A DNA stretch of 63,141 nt from CAXBDP01 sp041689935 (GCA_041689935.1 JBDNFI010000065.1:1-63141), one strand, 5' to 3'. Positions 7,876-17,303 are shown, counted from the first letter of the stretch. The notes: a model not told the origin generated them from the letters alone. Program-made: numbers and translations.

Positions 7876-8634
7876 TTGCACAAATATTTCACCAAAACAC
7901 TATTTCTTGGCAAGGTGGTGCATTATATGCCAACTTGTCATTCTACCAATAGCATTGCTATGGATTTTATCCGAAAAGGGCAGGCTTATGAAGGATTGGT
8001 CATCTGGGCCAATCATCAAACAGCAGGTCGTGGGCAAATGGGCAATACATGGGAAGATGTTGAAGGAAAAAATTTGTTGATTTCCATTTTATTGAAGCCT
8101 TCTTTTGTGCCCATTGCCACGCAATTTCAACTCACAATGGTGGCTTCATTAGCTGTTCATGATACCCTTTCGGCCTATTTACCGGCTAATCCTGAGATCA
8201 AATGGCCCAATGATATCCTTTATTACGGAAAGAAAGTTTGTGGTATTCTTATCGAAAATACAATTGGGGGAGGCCAAATTGAAAACTCCATTGTAGGTAT
8301 TGGTGTTAATATAAATCAACGTGACTTTTCCATAGATAAAGCAACTTCCTTGGCTGAAATCTGTCAACAAGAATTTTCTATAAGTGAAATTGCAGAGTTT
8401 TTACTTATAAATTTAGAAAGGCGATATTTGGAGTTGAAAGCAGGGAAGATTGAAAAGCTGACAGAAAATTATCATAGTATGTTGTACCAAAAAGACGAGT
8501 GGCACAAGTATGAAGAAAGCGGGAGGATATTTTCCGGAAAGCTCCTTGGTGTAAAAGCAGACGGCAAATTGAAGATGCAAATAGAAGGAGGGATGGAAAA
8601 AGAGTTTATTTTCAAACAAATTTCTTTCGTTTAG
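7876..8634 (+). CDS. birA: Biotin--[acetyl-CoA-carboxylase] ligase
   Basis: A biotin protein ligase of about 252 residues, catalytic domain only, without the DNA-binding domain of E. coli BirA. The ATP/biotin site Gly-Arg-Gly-Gln-Met-Gly-Asn-Thr-Trp is present, followed by Lys-Trp-Pro-Asn-Asp and Gly-Ile-Gly-Val-Asn-Ile-Asn. The family-conserved N-terminal stretch (Lys-Thr-Leu-Phe-Leu-Gly-Lys to Cys-His-Ser-Thr-Asn) begins before the first ATG at 7927, so translation must start at a TTG. TTG 7876 gives the family's usual spacing; TTG 7834 would add 14 residues. It is divergent from rsfS with almost no intergenic space. Confidence 0.92.
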   Translation: MHKYFTKTLFLGKVVHYMPTCHSTNSIAMDFIRKGQAYEGLVIWANHQTAGRGQMGNTWEDVEGKNLLISILLKPSFVPIATQFQLTMVASLAVHDTLSAYLPANPEIKWPNDILYYGKKVCGILIENTIGGGQIENSIVGIGVNINQRDFSIDKATSLAEICQQEFSISEIAEFLLINLERRYLELKAGKIEKLTENYHSMLYQKDEWHKYEESGRIFSGKLLGVKADGKLKMQIEGGMEKEFIFKQISFV

Positions 8635-8656
8635 TCAGTTGCTTGATGGTCAATAA

Positions 8657-8687
8657 CTTGTTTTTACTAGTCAAATGCGTAATTTTG
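8657..8687 (+). promoter_or_regulatory. Promoter of ahcY
   Basis: TAATTTTG at 8680-8687 is a full match to TAnnTTTG, and CTTG at 8657-8660 (three of four bases of TTTG) lies exactly 19 bases upstream. The leader to the ahcY start at 8715 would be about 20 to 25 bases. Confidence 0.65.
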
Positions 8688-8714
8688 CACACTATTCTAT
8701 AAAATTTATAAAAA

Positions 8715-10022
8715 ATGATTGAAACACAGTTGAAGTACAAAGTAAAAGATATTTCACTCGCCGAATATGGGAGAAAAGAAATTAGACTTGCAGAAGCTGA
8801 AATGCCTGGTTTGATGGCCACAAGAGCAGAATTTGGCGCTTCAAAGCCGCTTAAAGGAACGCGTATTGCTGGCTGTCTACACATGACTATCCAAACTGCA
8901 GTGCTTATCGAAACTTTAGTGGAGTTGGGTGCGGAGGTTAGTTGGTCTTCTTGCAACATATTCTCCACACAAGATCATGCTGCTGCGGCTATCGCTGCTG
9001 CTGGCATTCCAGTTTTTGCTTGGAAGGGCTTAACAGAAGAAGAATATGAGTGGTGTATAGAGCAAACACTTCACGCATTTGAAGGTGGCAAGCCTTTGAA
9101 TATGATTTTAGATGATGGTGGCGACCTTACGAATGTAGTATTGGACAATTATCCTGATATAGTTAAAACCATCAAAGGAATTTCCGAAGAAACAACTACA
9201 GGTGTACTTCGCTTATACGAGAGAATGAAAAAAGGTACATTACCAGTGCCTGCCATCAATGTGAACGATTCGGTTACAAAGTCGAAATTTGATAATAAAT
9301 ATGGCTGCCGTGAGTCATTAGTAGATGCTATCCGTAGAGCTACTGATATCATGCTTGCTGGCAAAGTTGCCGTTGTGGCTGGTTATGGTGATGTGGGCAA
9401 GGGTTCTGCGCAATCGTTGAGTAGTGCAGGTGTCCGCGTAATTGTAACTGAAATTGATCCTATATGTGCGCTTCAAGCGTCAATGGATGGTTTTGAAGTG
9501 AAAAGAATGGTAACAGCTATTCCAAGAGCTGATATTGTTGTAACGGCTACAGGTAATAAGGACATCATTCGCTCGGAGCATTTCAAATTGATGAGAGATA
9601 AGTCAATCCTTTGTAATATTGGACACTTCGATAATGAAATCGATATGAAGTGGCTAAACCAAAACTATGGTCATACTAAAGATACCATCAAGCCTCAAGT
9701 TGACTTATACAATATCGAAGGAAAAGAGATTATTGTGTTAGCTGAAGGTCGTTTGGTAAATCTTGGTTGTGGTACTGGTCACCCATCCTTTGTAATGTCG
9801 AACTCATTTACTAACCAAGTGATGGCTCAAATGGAGCTTTGGAATAATGCGGGTGAGTACGAAAATGCAGTGTACACATTGCCAAAACATTTGGACGAAA
9901 AAGTTGCTGCTTTACACCTAGCTAAATTGGATGTTGAGTTAGAAACTCTTTCTTCTGATCAAGCCGATTATATTGGAGTTCCTGTGGTTGGTCCTTTCAA
10001 GTCAGACCAATACAGATACTAA
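8715..10022 (+). CDS. ahcY: Adenosylhomocysteinase
   Basis: A 435-residue enzyme that reversibly hydrolyses S-adenosylhomocysteine to adenosine and homocysteine, relieving product inhibition of methyltransferases. Substrate-binding segments His-Met-Thr-Ile-Gln-Thr-Ala (56-62) and Asp-Asp-Gly-Gly-Asp (133-137) are intact. The NAD-binding loop Gly-Tyr-Gly-Asp-Val-Gly-Lys-Gly is at 223-230. The C-terminus Lys-Ser-Asp-Gln-Tyr-Arg-Tyr is the conserved end that reaches into the neighbouring subunit. It is monocistronic, with its own promoter and a strong terminator. Confidence 0.97.
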   Translation: MIETQLKYKVKDISLAEYGRKEIRLAEAEMPGLMATRAEFGASKPLKGTRIAGCLHMTIQTAVLIETLVELGAEVSWSSCNIFSTQDHAAAAIAAAGIPVFAWKGLTEEEYEWCIEQTLHAFEGGKPLNMILDDGGDLTNVVLDNYPDIVKTIKGISEETTTGVLRLYERMKKGTLPVPAINVNDSVTKSKFDNKYGCRESLVDAIRRATDIMLAGKVAVVAGYGDVGKGSAQSLSSAGVRVIVTEIDPICALQASMDGFEVKRMVTAIPRADIVVTATGNKDIIRSEHFKLMRDKSILCNIGHFDNEIDMKWLNQNYGHTKDTIKPQVDLYNIEGKEIIVLAEGRLVNLGCGTGHPSFVMSNSFTNQVMAQMELWNNAGEYENAVYTLPKHLDEKVAALHLAKLDVELETLSSDQADYIGVPVVGPFKSDQYRY

Positions 10023-10042
10023 TATTTCACTTAATTGAATAT

Positions 10043-10075
10043 AAAAATAGCAGGCCATTATGGTCTGCTATTTTT
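10043..10075. terminator. Bidirectional terminator after ahcY
   Basis: An 11-bp stem (AAAAATAGCAG at 10043-10053 with CTGCTATTTTT at 10065-10075) is followed on the plus strand by further T-rich sequence. Confidence 0.85.
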
Positions 10076-10106
10076 GTTTACTAGCGCTCGGAAATTACCT
10101 AAAGAA

Positions 10107-10142
10107 AAATCCCTATTTCAAAATTAATTGAAATAGGGATTT
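10107..10142. terminator. Terminator of the S9 peptidase gene
   Basis: A perfect 15-bp inverted repeat (arms 10107-10121 and 10128-10142, core ATCCCTATTTC) with a 6-base loop lies 23 bases downstream of the minus-strand stop codon. A-rich bases at 10105-10109 provide the T tract for the minus transcript. Confidence 0.75.
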
Positions 10143-10164
10143 AATTTACAGAATTGGAATAGAC

Positions 10165-12891
10165 TTAACGTTGACCTCCCGCGGGTTCTGGAGTGGCTCT
10201 AGCTTTCATTTTATCCATGTAGCTAATGCCTTCAGTGATCCAAGTAGGAGCTGTTTTTCCTAATACAAAGTGGTCAAACCACTCTTTAGTTTTAGTATAA
10301 TAGTCCATTTGATTTTCGCGCTTAGCTAGACCGTGATTTTCTCCTTCGTACACAAGCATTACGTGTGGTTTTTCCATTCTACGCATTGTGCCATACATCT
10401 CAATACCTTGCTGCCAATCAACGGCACCGTCTTTATCGCCGAAGGCTACAAGTAAAGGTGTCTTAATATTTTGAGCACCATGAATTGGTGAATTGCGCTT
10501 GTGAGCTTCATATTCTTCGTACCAAGGACCACTAAATCTGCCTTGGCTGGTTTCAAATATTTTCTGATCCGGTGTTCCAGAGTTCCAATAGATACTCAAA
10601 CTCATGCTTATCATATCCGTGAGTGGTGCTCCCGCTACTGCGCCAGCAAATAGGTCTGTTTGTGTGATAATGAAGCTGGTTTGGTAGGCACCCCAAGAGT
10701 GACCCATCAAAGCAACTTTATCCTTATCTATCATGCCAGTTTCTAACATTTTTTCAACTGCAGGTACCACGCATTTCACAGCAGACATGCCCGGGTCGTT
10801 GATATCATATACAATATCTGGTTTGAATACGAAGTAATCTTGTTGGCTAAAATTGGTGGTATTATAGGCACTTCTTACACTTGGGTTGCTATAGCCATGT
10901 ACAGAATTTGACAGAATTTCATAAATATAAACGACCATCGGATATTGTTTTCCTGGCTCATAATTGGCCGGATAGGTAAGTGCTCCCTGCAATTCTTTGC
11001 CATCCGCATTGGTATATGTTACTAATTCTGATTTGCCCCAGTTGAAATCATCTTGCTGCGTGTTGGTACGAACCAATACACTTGGGTTTTTGAAGCTGTT
11101 ATCAGTCACATACATAGTTGGCGAAACATCACCTGCTTGCTTAACAAATGTGAACTTGTCAGCTTTTTTAGCCTTTGATAACCTGTTGATTGCCATATTT
11201 TCATAGATCAACTCTGACATCCTGCCACGAGCATCCATCCTGTAATAGCCGAAATATTTAGTCTTATCACCGTAAGCACTCAAATATAGCGGCTGAGTGA
11301 TGTCAATATAGGGTTCTTCAAAATCTAATCTATTGATGCGGAATACTTTTTCATCTGCTCTGCCATCTGTTAATTTTCTGGTGTTGTTGCCATCTGGGCT
11401 GATTGCATACACATCGAATTGGTCATAGATCAAGATTTCTTTATCGTCTTTTGAGAAACCTGCAAGTCCATAAGGCGGAGGTGTGCCTGGGCCATCGTAT
11501 TCAACGCTATAAAAGGGCACATTTATACTCTCAGTCACATTTGTATGCGTACTTGATGCAATATTGTACACCCACCAGTTTTGGTCAGTGAAATAAGCGA
11601 TGTATTTGCCTGCGGCAGAAGTTCTTGCACTATTGAAATTGCTGAGCTGCCTGTCGAGCATTTTCTTTTTCTCGCCAGTTGCCGTATTCACCACGTAATA
11701 ATCGGCATGGTCTTCCTTAAAAGCTGGCTTGTAATCCTCTGGATTGTAAGCAACAGCGAATTTATGATCTTCCGTAAGGTTAGTGATAGGTTGATCATCA
11801 TCGCCAATTCTCACAAACTTATCGCTTGTAGGCCACCAAGCAGATAGGTGCGTCCTGTTTTTATCTTGATTGTGGGTTACCTTTTGGCGAGGCTGTATTT
11901 CGGTGTCACCATAATGCCATATATCTACGCCCGGAAGTTTTTCATCTTTCTTTTTGGTTTTTGTGGTGTCTTTTGGTGTCCATTCTTGAAGACCAAAAAA
12001 TACAGCATCTTCTGCCTTAGATATAGCAATATTCGAGCTTGCCAAAATGCGCATATCTTCCGGAAAATTGCTCACAGTCGTATGGTCGAAAGCTTTTAAA
12101 CTAGGCGTACCATAAATGCCGCTATACAACATCACTTGTTGTGATTCTTCTTCGTAGTCTTTTTGCTTCATTTCTTTGTAAAAAGCCAGAGAACCACCTT
12201 CCTTATGCCAAGTTAAATTGGAAAAGCTGACGGTATCACTAGCAATGACCATTTGACTTTGGTTCATCAAATTGATCATTTCTACTGATTTGAAGGCTTC
12301 ATTTTCTGTAACAAATGCCAATCGGTCTCCTTTTTTGTTGAAACCATACTCTGTCACATTTCCAATATTGCGAGTAGTACCTTTTGCCAAATCTCTCAAT
12401 AATAGGGTGCTCCCTTTTTCTTTACTGTCTTTTGGTTTGGTCAGATACACAGACAAAAACTTACCATCATCAGAAAAGCTAAATCTGGAAAGGCTGCTAA
12501 TCGTTTCGATGTTGCCAGAGCTCAAGTTGAGTATGCCTAGTTTGTATTCAATAGACTTTTTCTGTTCTTCGAGCTTTTGCGATTCTGCATACGGTACGCC
12601 AATTCTATATGCGTACCATTGATTATCTGCTGAGAATGATCCGCCATTCGCAAATGGAAGGATATATATTTTATCTGAGCTCGTATGTTTTACGAATACA
12701 GTATCACTATCCTCTTGGCGGCTAATGCTATAGGCATTCCAATTGCCATCATCTGAAAGACTGCTTGCAGTCAGTGAGTGCCATAATTTAAAATCCTCAG
12801 GCTCTAAGTTTTGCTTTTGGGCCATAGTGGGCATTGCCACGAATAGGCACAGAATCAAACTCAGCCAAATGCGTTGTTTGTTTTTTATCAT
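10165..12891 (-). CDS. S9 family (prolyl oligopeptidase-type) serine peptidase, secreted
   Basis: A 908-residue exported peptidase with a signal peptide ending Met-Pro-Thr-Met-Ala-Gln (about residue 25). The N-terminal 600 residues form a WD-like propeller that filters substrates. The C-terminal alpha/beta hydrolase domain carries the nucleophile in Gly-His-Ser-Trp-Gly-Ala-Tyr (Ser732), the acid in Gly-Asp-Lys-Asp-Gly-Ala-Val-Asp-Trp and the His in Glu-Asn-His-Gly-Leu. Periplasmic di- or oligopeptide cleavage is expected. It is a single-gene unit with terminators on its 3' side. The exact S9 subfamily (dipeptidyl or acylaminoacyl peptidase) is not resolved. Confidence 0.9.
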   Translation of the reverse strand: MIKNKQRIWLSLILCLFVAMPTMAQKQNLEPEDFKLWHSLTASSLSDDGNWNAYSISRQEDSDTVFVKHTSSDKIYILPFANGGSFSADNQWYAYRIGVPYAESQKLEEQKKSIEYKLGILNLSSGNIETISSLSRFSFSDDGKFLSVYLTKPKDSKEKGSTLLLRDLAKGTTRNIGNVTEYGFNKKGDRLAFVTENEAFKSVEMINLMNQSQMVIASDTVSFSNLTWHKEGGSLAFYKEMKQKDYEEESQQVMLYSGIYGTPSLKAFDHTTVSNFPEDMRILASSNIAISKAEDAVFFGLQEWTPKDTTKTKKKDEKLPGVDIWHYGDTEIQPRQKVTHNQDKNRTHLSAWWPTSDKFVRIGDDDQPITNLTEDHKFAVAYNPEDYKPAFKEDHADYYVVNTATGEKKKMLDRQLSNFNSARTSAAGKYIAYFTDQNWWVYNIASSTHTNVTESINVPFYSVEYDGPGTPPPYGLAGFSKDDKEILIYDQFDVYAISPDGNNTRKLTDGRADEKVFRINRLDFEEPYIDITQPLYLSAYGDKTKYFGYYRMDARGRMSELIYENMAINRLSKAKKADKFTFVKQAGDVSPTMYVTDNSFKNPSVLVRTNTQQDDFNWGKSELVTYTNADGKELQGALTYPANYEPGKQYPMVVYIYEILSNSVHGYSNPSVRSAYNTTNFSQQDYFVFKPDIVYDINDPGMSAVKCVVPAVEKMLETGMIDKDKVALMGHSWGAYQTSFIITQTDLFAGAVAGAPLTDMISMSLSIYWNSGTPDQKIFETSQGRFSGPWYEEYEAHKRNSPIHGAQNIKTPLLVAFGDKDGAVDWQQGIEMYGTMRRMEKPHVMLVYEGENHGLAKRENQMDYYTKTKEWFDHFVLGKTAPTWITEGISYMDKMKARATPEPAGGQR

Positions 12892-12960
12892 TTTGATATA
12901 ATTTAGGTTTATTTGATTTTACAATAATGTTAAGAATTATAATTTTCCTAAACAAAAATT

Positions 12961-13557
12961 TTAGAATATCAGGAGTTGATCAGGCAATAGTTTGAAGCTC
13001 ATTCTGTGGATAGGAGTTGGGCCAAAATCTGTAATGGCCTGTCTATGAAAGCGCGTAGGATAGCCAGCGTTTCTTTCCCATCCGTACTGAGGAAATTCTT
13101 GAGCATATTGATCCATGAGCGTATCTCGGTAGGTTTTTGCAAGTATTGAGGCTGCGGCAATACTTAGAAATTTCCCATCTCCTTTTACTATGCATTGATG
13201 CTCAATTTGCTCATATTTATTGAATCTGTTACCATCGACCAAGATTGCATTTGGAGTCACTTGTAATTGCCTCAAGGCTCTATGCATAGCTAGGAAAGAA
13301 GCATTCAAAATATTTATTTTATCAATTTCCTTTGCATCTACCAAACCGATTGCCCAAGCTAATGCATGGATCTTGATTAGCGGTGCCAATTCCTCCCGCT
13401 TTTTTTTACTTAGCTGCTTGGAGTCATTAAGCCCAATTTCCGCTACTTCGGGATTCCAAATAACGGCTGCTGCTACCACAGGGCCAGCCAAACATCCTCG
13501 GCCAGCTTCATCGCACCCTGCCTCGATTTTCTCTTTATTCAGATATGGTAATAGCAT
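12961..13557 (-). CDS. rnhB: Ribonuclease HII
   Basis: A 198-residue RNase HII that nicks RNA-DNA hybrids and removes ribonucleotides from DNA. The hallmark Gly-Cys-Asp-Glu-Ala-Gly-Arg-Gly is at 13-20, supplying the first two acidic ligands. Asn-Asp-Ser-Lys-Gln-Leu, Ile-Leu-Val-Asp-Gly-Asn and Ala-Ala-Ala-Ser-Ile-Leu-Ala-Lys follow in the usual order, and length is normal. A -7-like TATTTTTG (minus strand, 13580-13587) lies just upstream, without a clear -33 box. The gene is divergent from the photolyase gene. Confidence 0.95.
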   Translation of the reverse strand: MLLPYLNKEKIEAGCDEAGRGCLAGPVVAAAVIWNPEVAEIGLNDSKQLSKKKREELAPLIKIHALAWAIGLVDAKEIDKINILNASFLAMHRALRQLQVTPNAILVDGNRFNKYEQIEHQCIVKGDGKFLSIAAASILAKTYRDTLMDQYAQEFPQYGWERNAGYPTRFHRQAITDFGPTPIHRMSFKLLPDQLLIF

Positions 13558-13624
13558 TTATCTCTCAGTTATCAATGTTCAAAAATAGCGAAAAACAAGC
13601 GTCTCCTTATTCAGTTCTTTTGCT

Positions 13625-15100
13625 ATGCTTGCAAAAGATTATGTAGTTGTGTGGGTGAAGAGGGATTTGAGGCTTGCCGATCATGCTCCTTTGCAAGCCG
13701 CTATTAGTAGTGGATACCCAACACTTATCATTTACATAATGGAAAATTCGCTCGTCCAAAATGCTCATTATTCTCATCGGCATTGGCAATTTGTGGCAGA
13801 TTCCTTAGTGGAAATGGATAAAGCGCTGAAATTGAAAAGCGGTATTGGGCTAACTGTGATTAATTCAGAAGCAGTGCCATTTTTTCAAAAATTGATTCGT
13901 TGGCAAATGCCAAAAAGAATTTATTCTTACTGTGAAACGGGCCTTTCCATTTCCTACAAGAGAGATATTGCATTGGCTGATTTTTTTGAATTGGAGAAGT
14001 TGACTTGGGTAGAATTTCAGCAAAATGGCGTGCAAAGAGGAAGGAAAAGTAGAAAAAAATGGCGGGAGGATTGGCATACATTTATGAATTTGCCAGTTGA
14101 TTCGCCTAATTGGTCAAAATACCAGCCTTTTTCGTTGCCCAAAAGTGAATTTGAGTCAGTAATAGGGTCTGCCAATTTGAATCTGACAACACGCAATGTC
14201 ATTTTCCAAAAAGGGGGTGAAATACAAGCAAATAGGTATTTGGAAAGTTTTCTTATTGATAGGGTAAAGGAGTACAATACTCATATTTCTAAGCCTGCGT
14301 TGAGCCGCAAGAGTTGTAGCCGACTTTCACCCTATATGGCATGGGGCAATTTATCTATCCGACAAGTTTTTCAGCGAATGCAGCAGTCCAAACCACAATC
14401 GCCTTCCAGCTGGCATTTAGCAAGCTTTGGGTCAAGGCTCCGATGGCATTGCCATTTTATCCAAAAATTTGAAATGGAATGTAGTATGGAGTTTCGAAAT
14501 ATCAATAGAGGCTACGACGCCATACGCAGGGATTGGAATGAAGCACATTTTGATGCTTGGAAACATGGAATGACTGGCTATCCTCTAGTTGATGCTTCGA
14601 TGAGATGCGTACGAGAAACCGGGTATCTAAATTTCAGAATGCGGGCAATGGTTGTGTCGTTTTTGACGCATCATTTGTGGCTAGATTGGCGCAAAGGAGC
14701 GGAATATTTAGCTGCCTGTTTTTTGGATTTTGAGCCTGGTATTCATTATCCGCAGTTTCAAATGCAGTCGGGAGTTACAGGAATTAATACGGTTAGAATT
14801 TACAATCCTGTAAAACAATCAATAGAAAATGACGCTGAAGCAGTTTTTATCAAAGAGTGGGTTCCAGAAATAAGCCAACTCCCGCTTTTTTTTATTCATA
14901 AGCCATGGGAGATGACAGGTATGGAACAAATGATTTACCATTGCGAATTAGGAAAAGTATATCCTGAGCGGATAGTGAACATTGAAGAAAGTGGGAGGAA
15001 GGCGAGAGAAATTTTATTTTCTATGCAAAAGGAACCTGCTGTTAAAATTGGGAGTAAACGAATTCTAAAAAAACATACTAATCCCAACCGAATGCCATGA
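13625..15100 (+). CDS. Cryptochrome / deoxyribodipyrimidine photolyase family protein
   Basis: A 491-residue flavoprotein. The N-terminal photolyase domain opens with Val-Val-Trp-Val-Lys-Arg-Asp-Leu-Arg-Leu-Ala-Asp-His. The C-terminal FAD domain contains Trp-Lys-His-Gly-Met-Thr-Gly-Tyr-Pro-Leu-Val-Asp-Ala, Met-Arg, Asn-Phe-Arg-Met-Arg and Arg-Ile-Tyr-Asn-Pro-Val-Lys-Gln, all near the flavin in known photolyases. Light-driven repair of pyrimidine dimers is the likely role, though cryptochrome-type signalling cannot be excluded. Its stop overlaps the start of the DUF2256 gene (ATGA). Confidence 0.88.
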   Translation: MLAKDYVVVWVKRDLRLADHAPLQAAISSGYPTLIIYIMENSLVQNAHYSHRHWQFVADSLVEMDKALKLKSGIGLTVINSEAVPFFQKLIRWQMPKRIYSYCETGLSISYKRDIALADFFELEKLTWVEFQQNGVQRGRKSRKKWREDWHTFMNLPVDSPNWSKYQPFSLPKSEFESVIGSANLNLTTRNVIFQKGGEIQANRYLESFLIDRVKEYNTHISKPALSRKSCSRLSPYMAWGNLSIRQVFQRMQQSKPQSPSSWHLASFGSRLRWHCHFIQKFEMECSMEFRNINRGYDAIRRDWNEAHFDAWKHGMTGYPLVDASMRCVRETGYLNFRMRAMVVSFLTHHLWLDWRKGAEYLAACFLDFEPGIHYPQFQMQSGVTGINTVRIYNPVKQSIENDAEAVFIKEWVPEISQLPLFFIHKPWEMTGMEQMIYHCELGKVYPERIVNIEESGRKAREILFSMQKEPAVKIGSKRILKKHTNPNRMP

Positions 15101-15243
15101 GCAAAATGAGGAAAAAGGCTGATCTACCGACTAAGTTATGTATTGCTTGTAAGCGGCCATTTACTTGGCGCAAAAAGTGGGAAAAGGTATGGGAAGAGGT
15201 GAAATTCTGCAGTAAAAAATGTAGTTCAGGGTCAAAGGCCTAA
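15097..15243 (+). CDS. DUF2256 zinc-ribbon-like small protein
   Basis: A 48-residue ORF whose ATG overlaps the photolyase stop codon. It has paired cysteines Cys15-x-x-Cys18 and Cys38-x3-Cys42 around a basic, Trp-rich centre (Thr-Trp-Arg-Lys-Lys-Trp-Glu-Lys-Val-Trp), the pattern of DUF2256. Members of that family are very often encoded beside photolyases and cryptochromes, so a role linked to the photolyase is likely, although none is established. The ATGA overlap implies translational coupling. Confidence 0.85.
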   Translation: MSKMRKKADLPTKLCIACKRPFTWRKKWEKVWEEVKFCSKKCSSGSKA

Positions 15244-15255
15244 TTTGTTAATTGA

Positions 15256-15888
15256 TTATTTGTACACCCCTATAAAAAACAACAACCAAAGCAAATACAT
15301 AAATACATAGGAAGTCAGCACGATGGCATACGCGACTGAAAGCTTCTTTTGGGCTGTCCAATGGATGCCGTAAACGAGTATAAACCAATAAGCAACTTCA
15401 AAAAGATTTAGCGATTTGAGTGGGTAGGCGTATTTAGGGTGAATGGCTTCGTAATCGAAAAAGCTCATCAAACTGAGCGGGTAGAAATTTTTGATATCCC
15501 AAATAGTTGCTTCTGCGTCTACGAACATAAACCAAAAGATTTTAACTCCTTCGGCACCCAAAAAGATCAGTTCAGCGTACATTACTATTTGCCAGATACG
15601 GTTATAATGAATGCGGTAGCCAAACATAAAACTGCCAACCCAAAGGAAAAATGCGGTAAAGGTGAATTTGAGAAAATAGATAAGTGGAATGGTCAAATAT
15701 TGTAATCCATTGATCAATTTGAATACGCCAAATTCTCCTCTTTCTTCCAGAATCTGAAAGGCATAGGTTTCTGCTTCCACAAAATTCTTTTTGAGGAAAA
15801 GAATAAAAAAGGTAAGCAGGCAAAGCACCACAAAAAAAAGTCTTTTGTCAACTTGGAACAATTCAGAAGCGGTACGCCTTATCCACAT
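15256..15888 (-). CDS. Integral membrane protein of unknown function
   Basis: A 210-residue protein with about five hydrophobic segments (residues 18-33, 65-90, 100-125, 160-178, 185-207). The order and spacing recall Yip1-like membrane proteins, but no diagnostic motif is seen. It is convergent with the photolyase-DUF2256 pair, with 12 bases between stops, and divergent from the TPR gene. Confidence 0.6.
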   Translation of the reverse strand: MWIRRTASELFQVDKRLFFVVLCLLTFFILFLKKNFVEAETYAFQILEERGEFGVFKLINGLQYLTIPLIYFLKFTFTAFFLWVGSFMFGYRIHYNRIWQIVMYAELIFLGAEGVKIFWFMFVDAEATIWDIKNFYPLSLMSFFDYEAIHPKYAYPLKSLNLFEVAYWFILVYGIHWTAQKKLSVAYAIVLTSYVFMYLLWLLFFIGVYK

Positions 15889-15970
15889 AATTTTACTGGT
15901 ATGACCTTTGCAATTTATTTTAAAACCAATTCATATTCTCACCTCGTTTAATAGAAGGCTAATAAGTAGG

Positions 15971-17227
15971 ATGGTTAACCAAATAGCAAGATTAATAAAT
16001 TTCAATTACGATCAGGGCTTGAAAAACATCAGTATTTTCTCCTTATCACTAATTCTACTGTTCGCTACTTTTTCCCATTCGTGGGCTCAAGGTACAGGAT
16101 ATATCTATGCAGATAGCAGTAACAATAAAGATATGTTGTTGCTCAACGAATCGATTCAAATTGAGATTAGTGAAGCTGTGAATAATATGTACAACTTCAA
16201 GTTTCAAGAAGCTGAGCGTGAATTTCGTTGGTTGAAGTACCGCTATCCAAATCACCCGTTATCAGACTTTCTGCTAGGCCTTAGCGAGTGGTGGAAAATA
16301 ATGCCAAATATAGAAAATGAGAAATACGATGCCCGTTTCTTAATGTATATGGACTCCACCATTTACAAAGCCGAAAGAATGCTGAAAATAAATGAGGAAG
16401 ACAAAGAAGCTTCCTTCTTTTTGGCAGGTGCTTATGGTTTTAAAGGGCGGCTCTACAGTGAGCGTAAATCTTGGCGAAAAGCAACCTCTGCTGGTAGTAG
16501 TGCCTTGAAGTACCTAAATCTTAGTCGCGATGAAAATGCTGATTTTTTTAATCCCGAACTTATGTTTGGAGATGCTCTTTACAATTACTACTCAGTTTGG
16601 ATACCTGAAAACTATCCCTTGTTGAAGCCAGTTCTGTTGTTTTTTCGCAATGGCGATAAGCAGCTGGGCATAGATCAACTGAGAGAAGTTTCAAGAAATG
16701 CTTTTTATACCCGCACAGAAGCACAATACTTTCTGATGCGGATATTATACTCAGAAGAAAAGGATGTCGAAGGCGGATATCAGCTTGCAGGATATCTTAA
16801 TGAGACCTTTCCCGACAATGCTTATTTCCATCGCTACTTCACCATGCTCACCTATTTGCGTGGCAGAACAGTGGAAACAGAAAAATTATCTCTACGTATA
16901 TTAGAAAACCTTGATGCTGGAATGCCCGGATACGAGGCAATAAGCGGGAGGTATGCATCCTTCTTTCTAGGACAAATCTATGAAGCCCGAAATAATAAGG
17001 TGAAAGCTACGGATTATTATAAGAGAGCAATCAGCTTTGGAGAGGAAACAGAGTCGCAGGAATCGGGATACTATATTTATTCTTTGCTCAATTTAGGCAA
17101 GATTCAAGCAGACCTTGGGAATAAGAAAGAAGCTAAAAAGTATTTTGATCGGGTAAAAAAGTTTGCTAAAAGAAAGCATCCTGCACACAAAGAAGCCAAA
17201 GAATATTTGAAGGCAAATAAACTTTGA
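15971..17227 (+). CDS. Exported tetratricopeptide-repeat protein
   Basis: A protein of 418 residues from ATG 15971; an upstream in-frame TTG at 15908 would add an unlikely leader. After about 20 residues comes a hydrophobic signal segment ending Ser-His-Ser-Trp-Ala-Gln. The body is helical with TPR-like units, clearest near the C-terminus (Ala-Thr-Asp-Tyr-Tyr-Lys-Arg-Ala, Leu-Gly-Asn-Lys-Lys-Glu-Ala-Lys-Lys-Tyr-Phe). TPRs mediate protein contacts; a periplasmic or outer-membrane scaffold is plausible, but the partner is unknown. Confidence 0.75.
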   Translation: MVNQIARLINFNYDQGLKNISIFSLSLILLFATFSHSWAQGTGYIYADSSNNKDMLLLNESIQIEISEAVNNMYNFKFQEAEREFRWLKYRYPNHPLSDFLLGLSEWWKIMPNIENEKYDARFLMYMDSTIYKAERMLKINEEDKEASFFLAGAYGFKGRLYSERKSWRKATSAGSSALKYLNLSRDENADFFNPELMFGDALYNYYSVWIPENYPLLKPVLLFFRNGDKQLGIDQLREVSRNAFYTRTEAQYFLMRILYSEEKDVEGGYQLAGYLNETFPDNAYFHRYFTMLTYLRGRTVETEKLSLRILENLDAGMPGYEAISGRYASFFLGQIYEARNNKVKATDYYKRAISFGEETESQESGYYIYSLLNLGKIQADLGNKKEAKKYFDRVKKFAKRKHPAHKEAKEYLKANKL

Positions 17228-17295
17228 TAAAAAGTGTTCAATACCTTTAAATAAAAATATTTTTTTTCAATAGTTAGAATTTTTAATAATGTTAT

Positions 17296-17303
17296 TACCT
17301 TTG
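17296..17303 (+). promoter_or_regulatory. -7 promoter element of the Lrp-family gene
   Basis: TACCTTTG matches TAnnTTTG fully and lies 33 bases before the ATG at 17337. The expected -33 position has no TTTG, so activation by a regulator (for example Lrp itself) is possible. Confidence 0.5.

Noticed and set aside
10107..10142. 15-bp palindrome as a mobile REP/MITE element
   Set aside because: Position at the 3' end of the S9 gene and the flanking A/T tracts fit a terminator better, and no second copy was seen.
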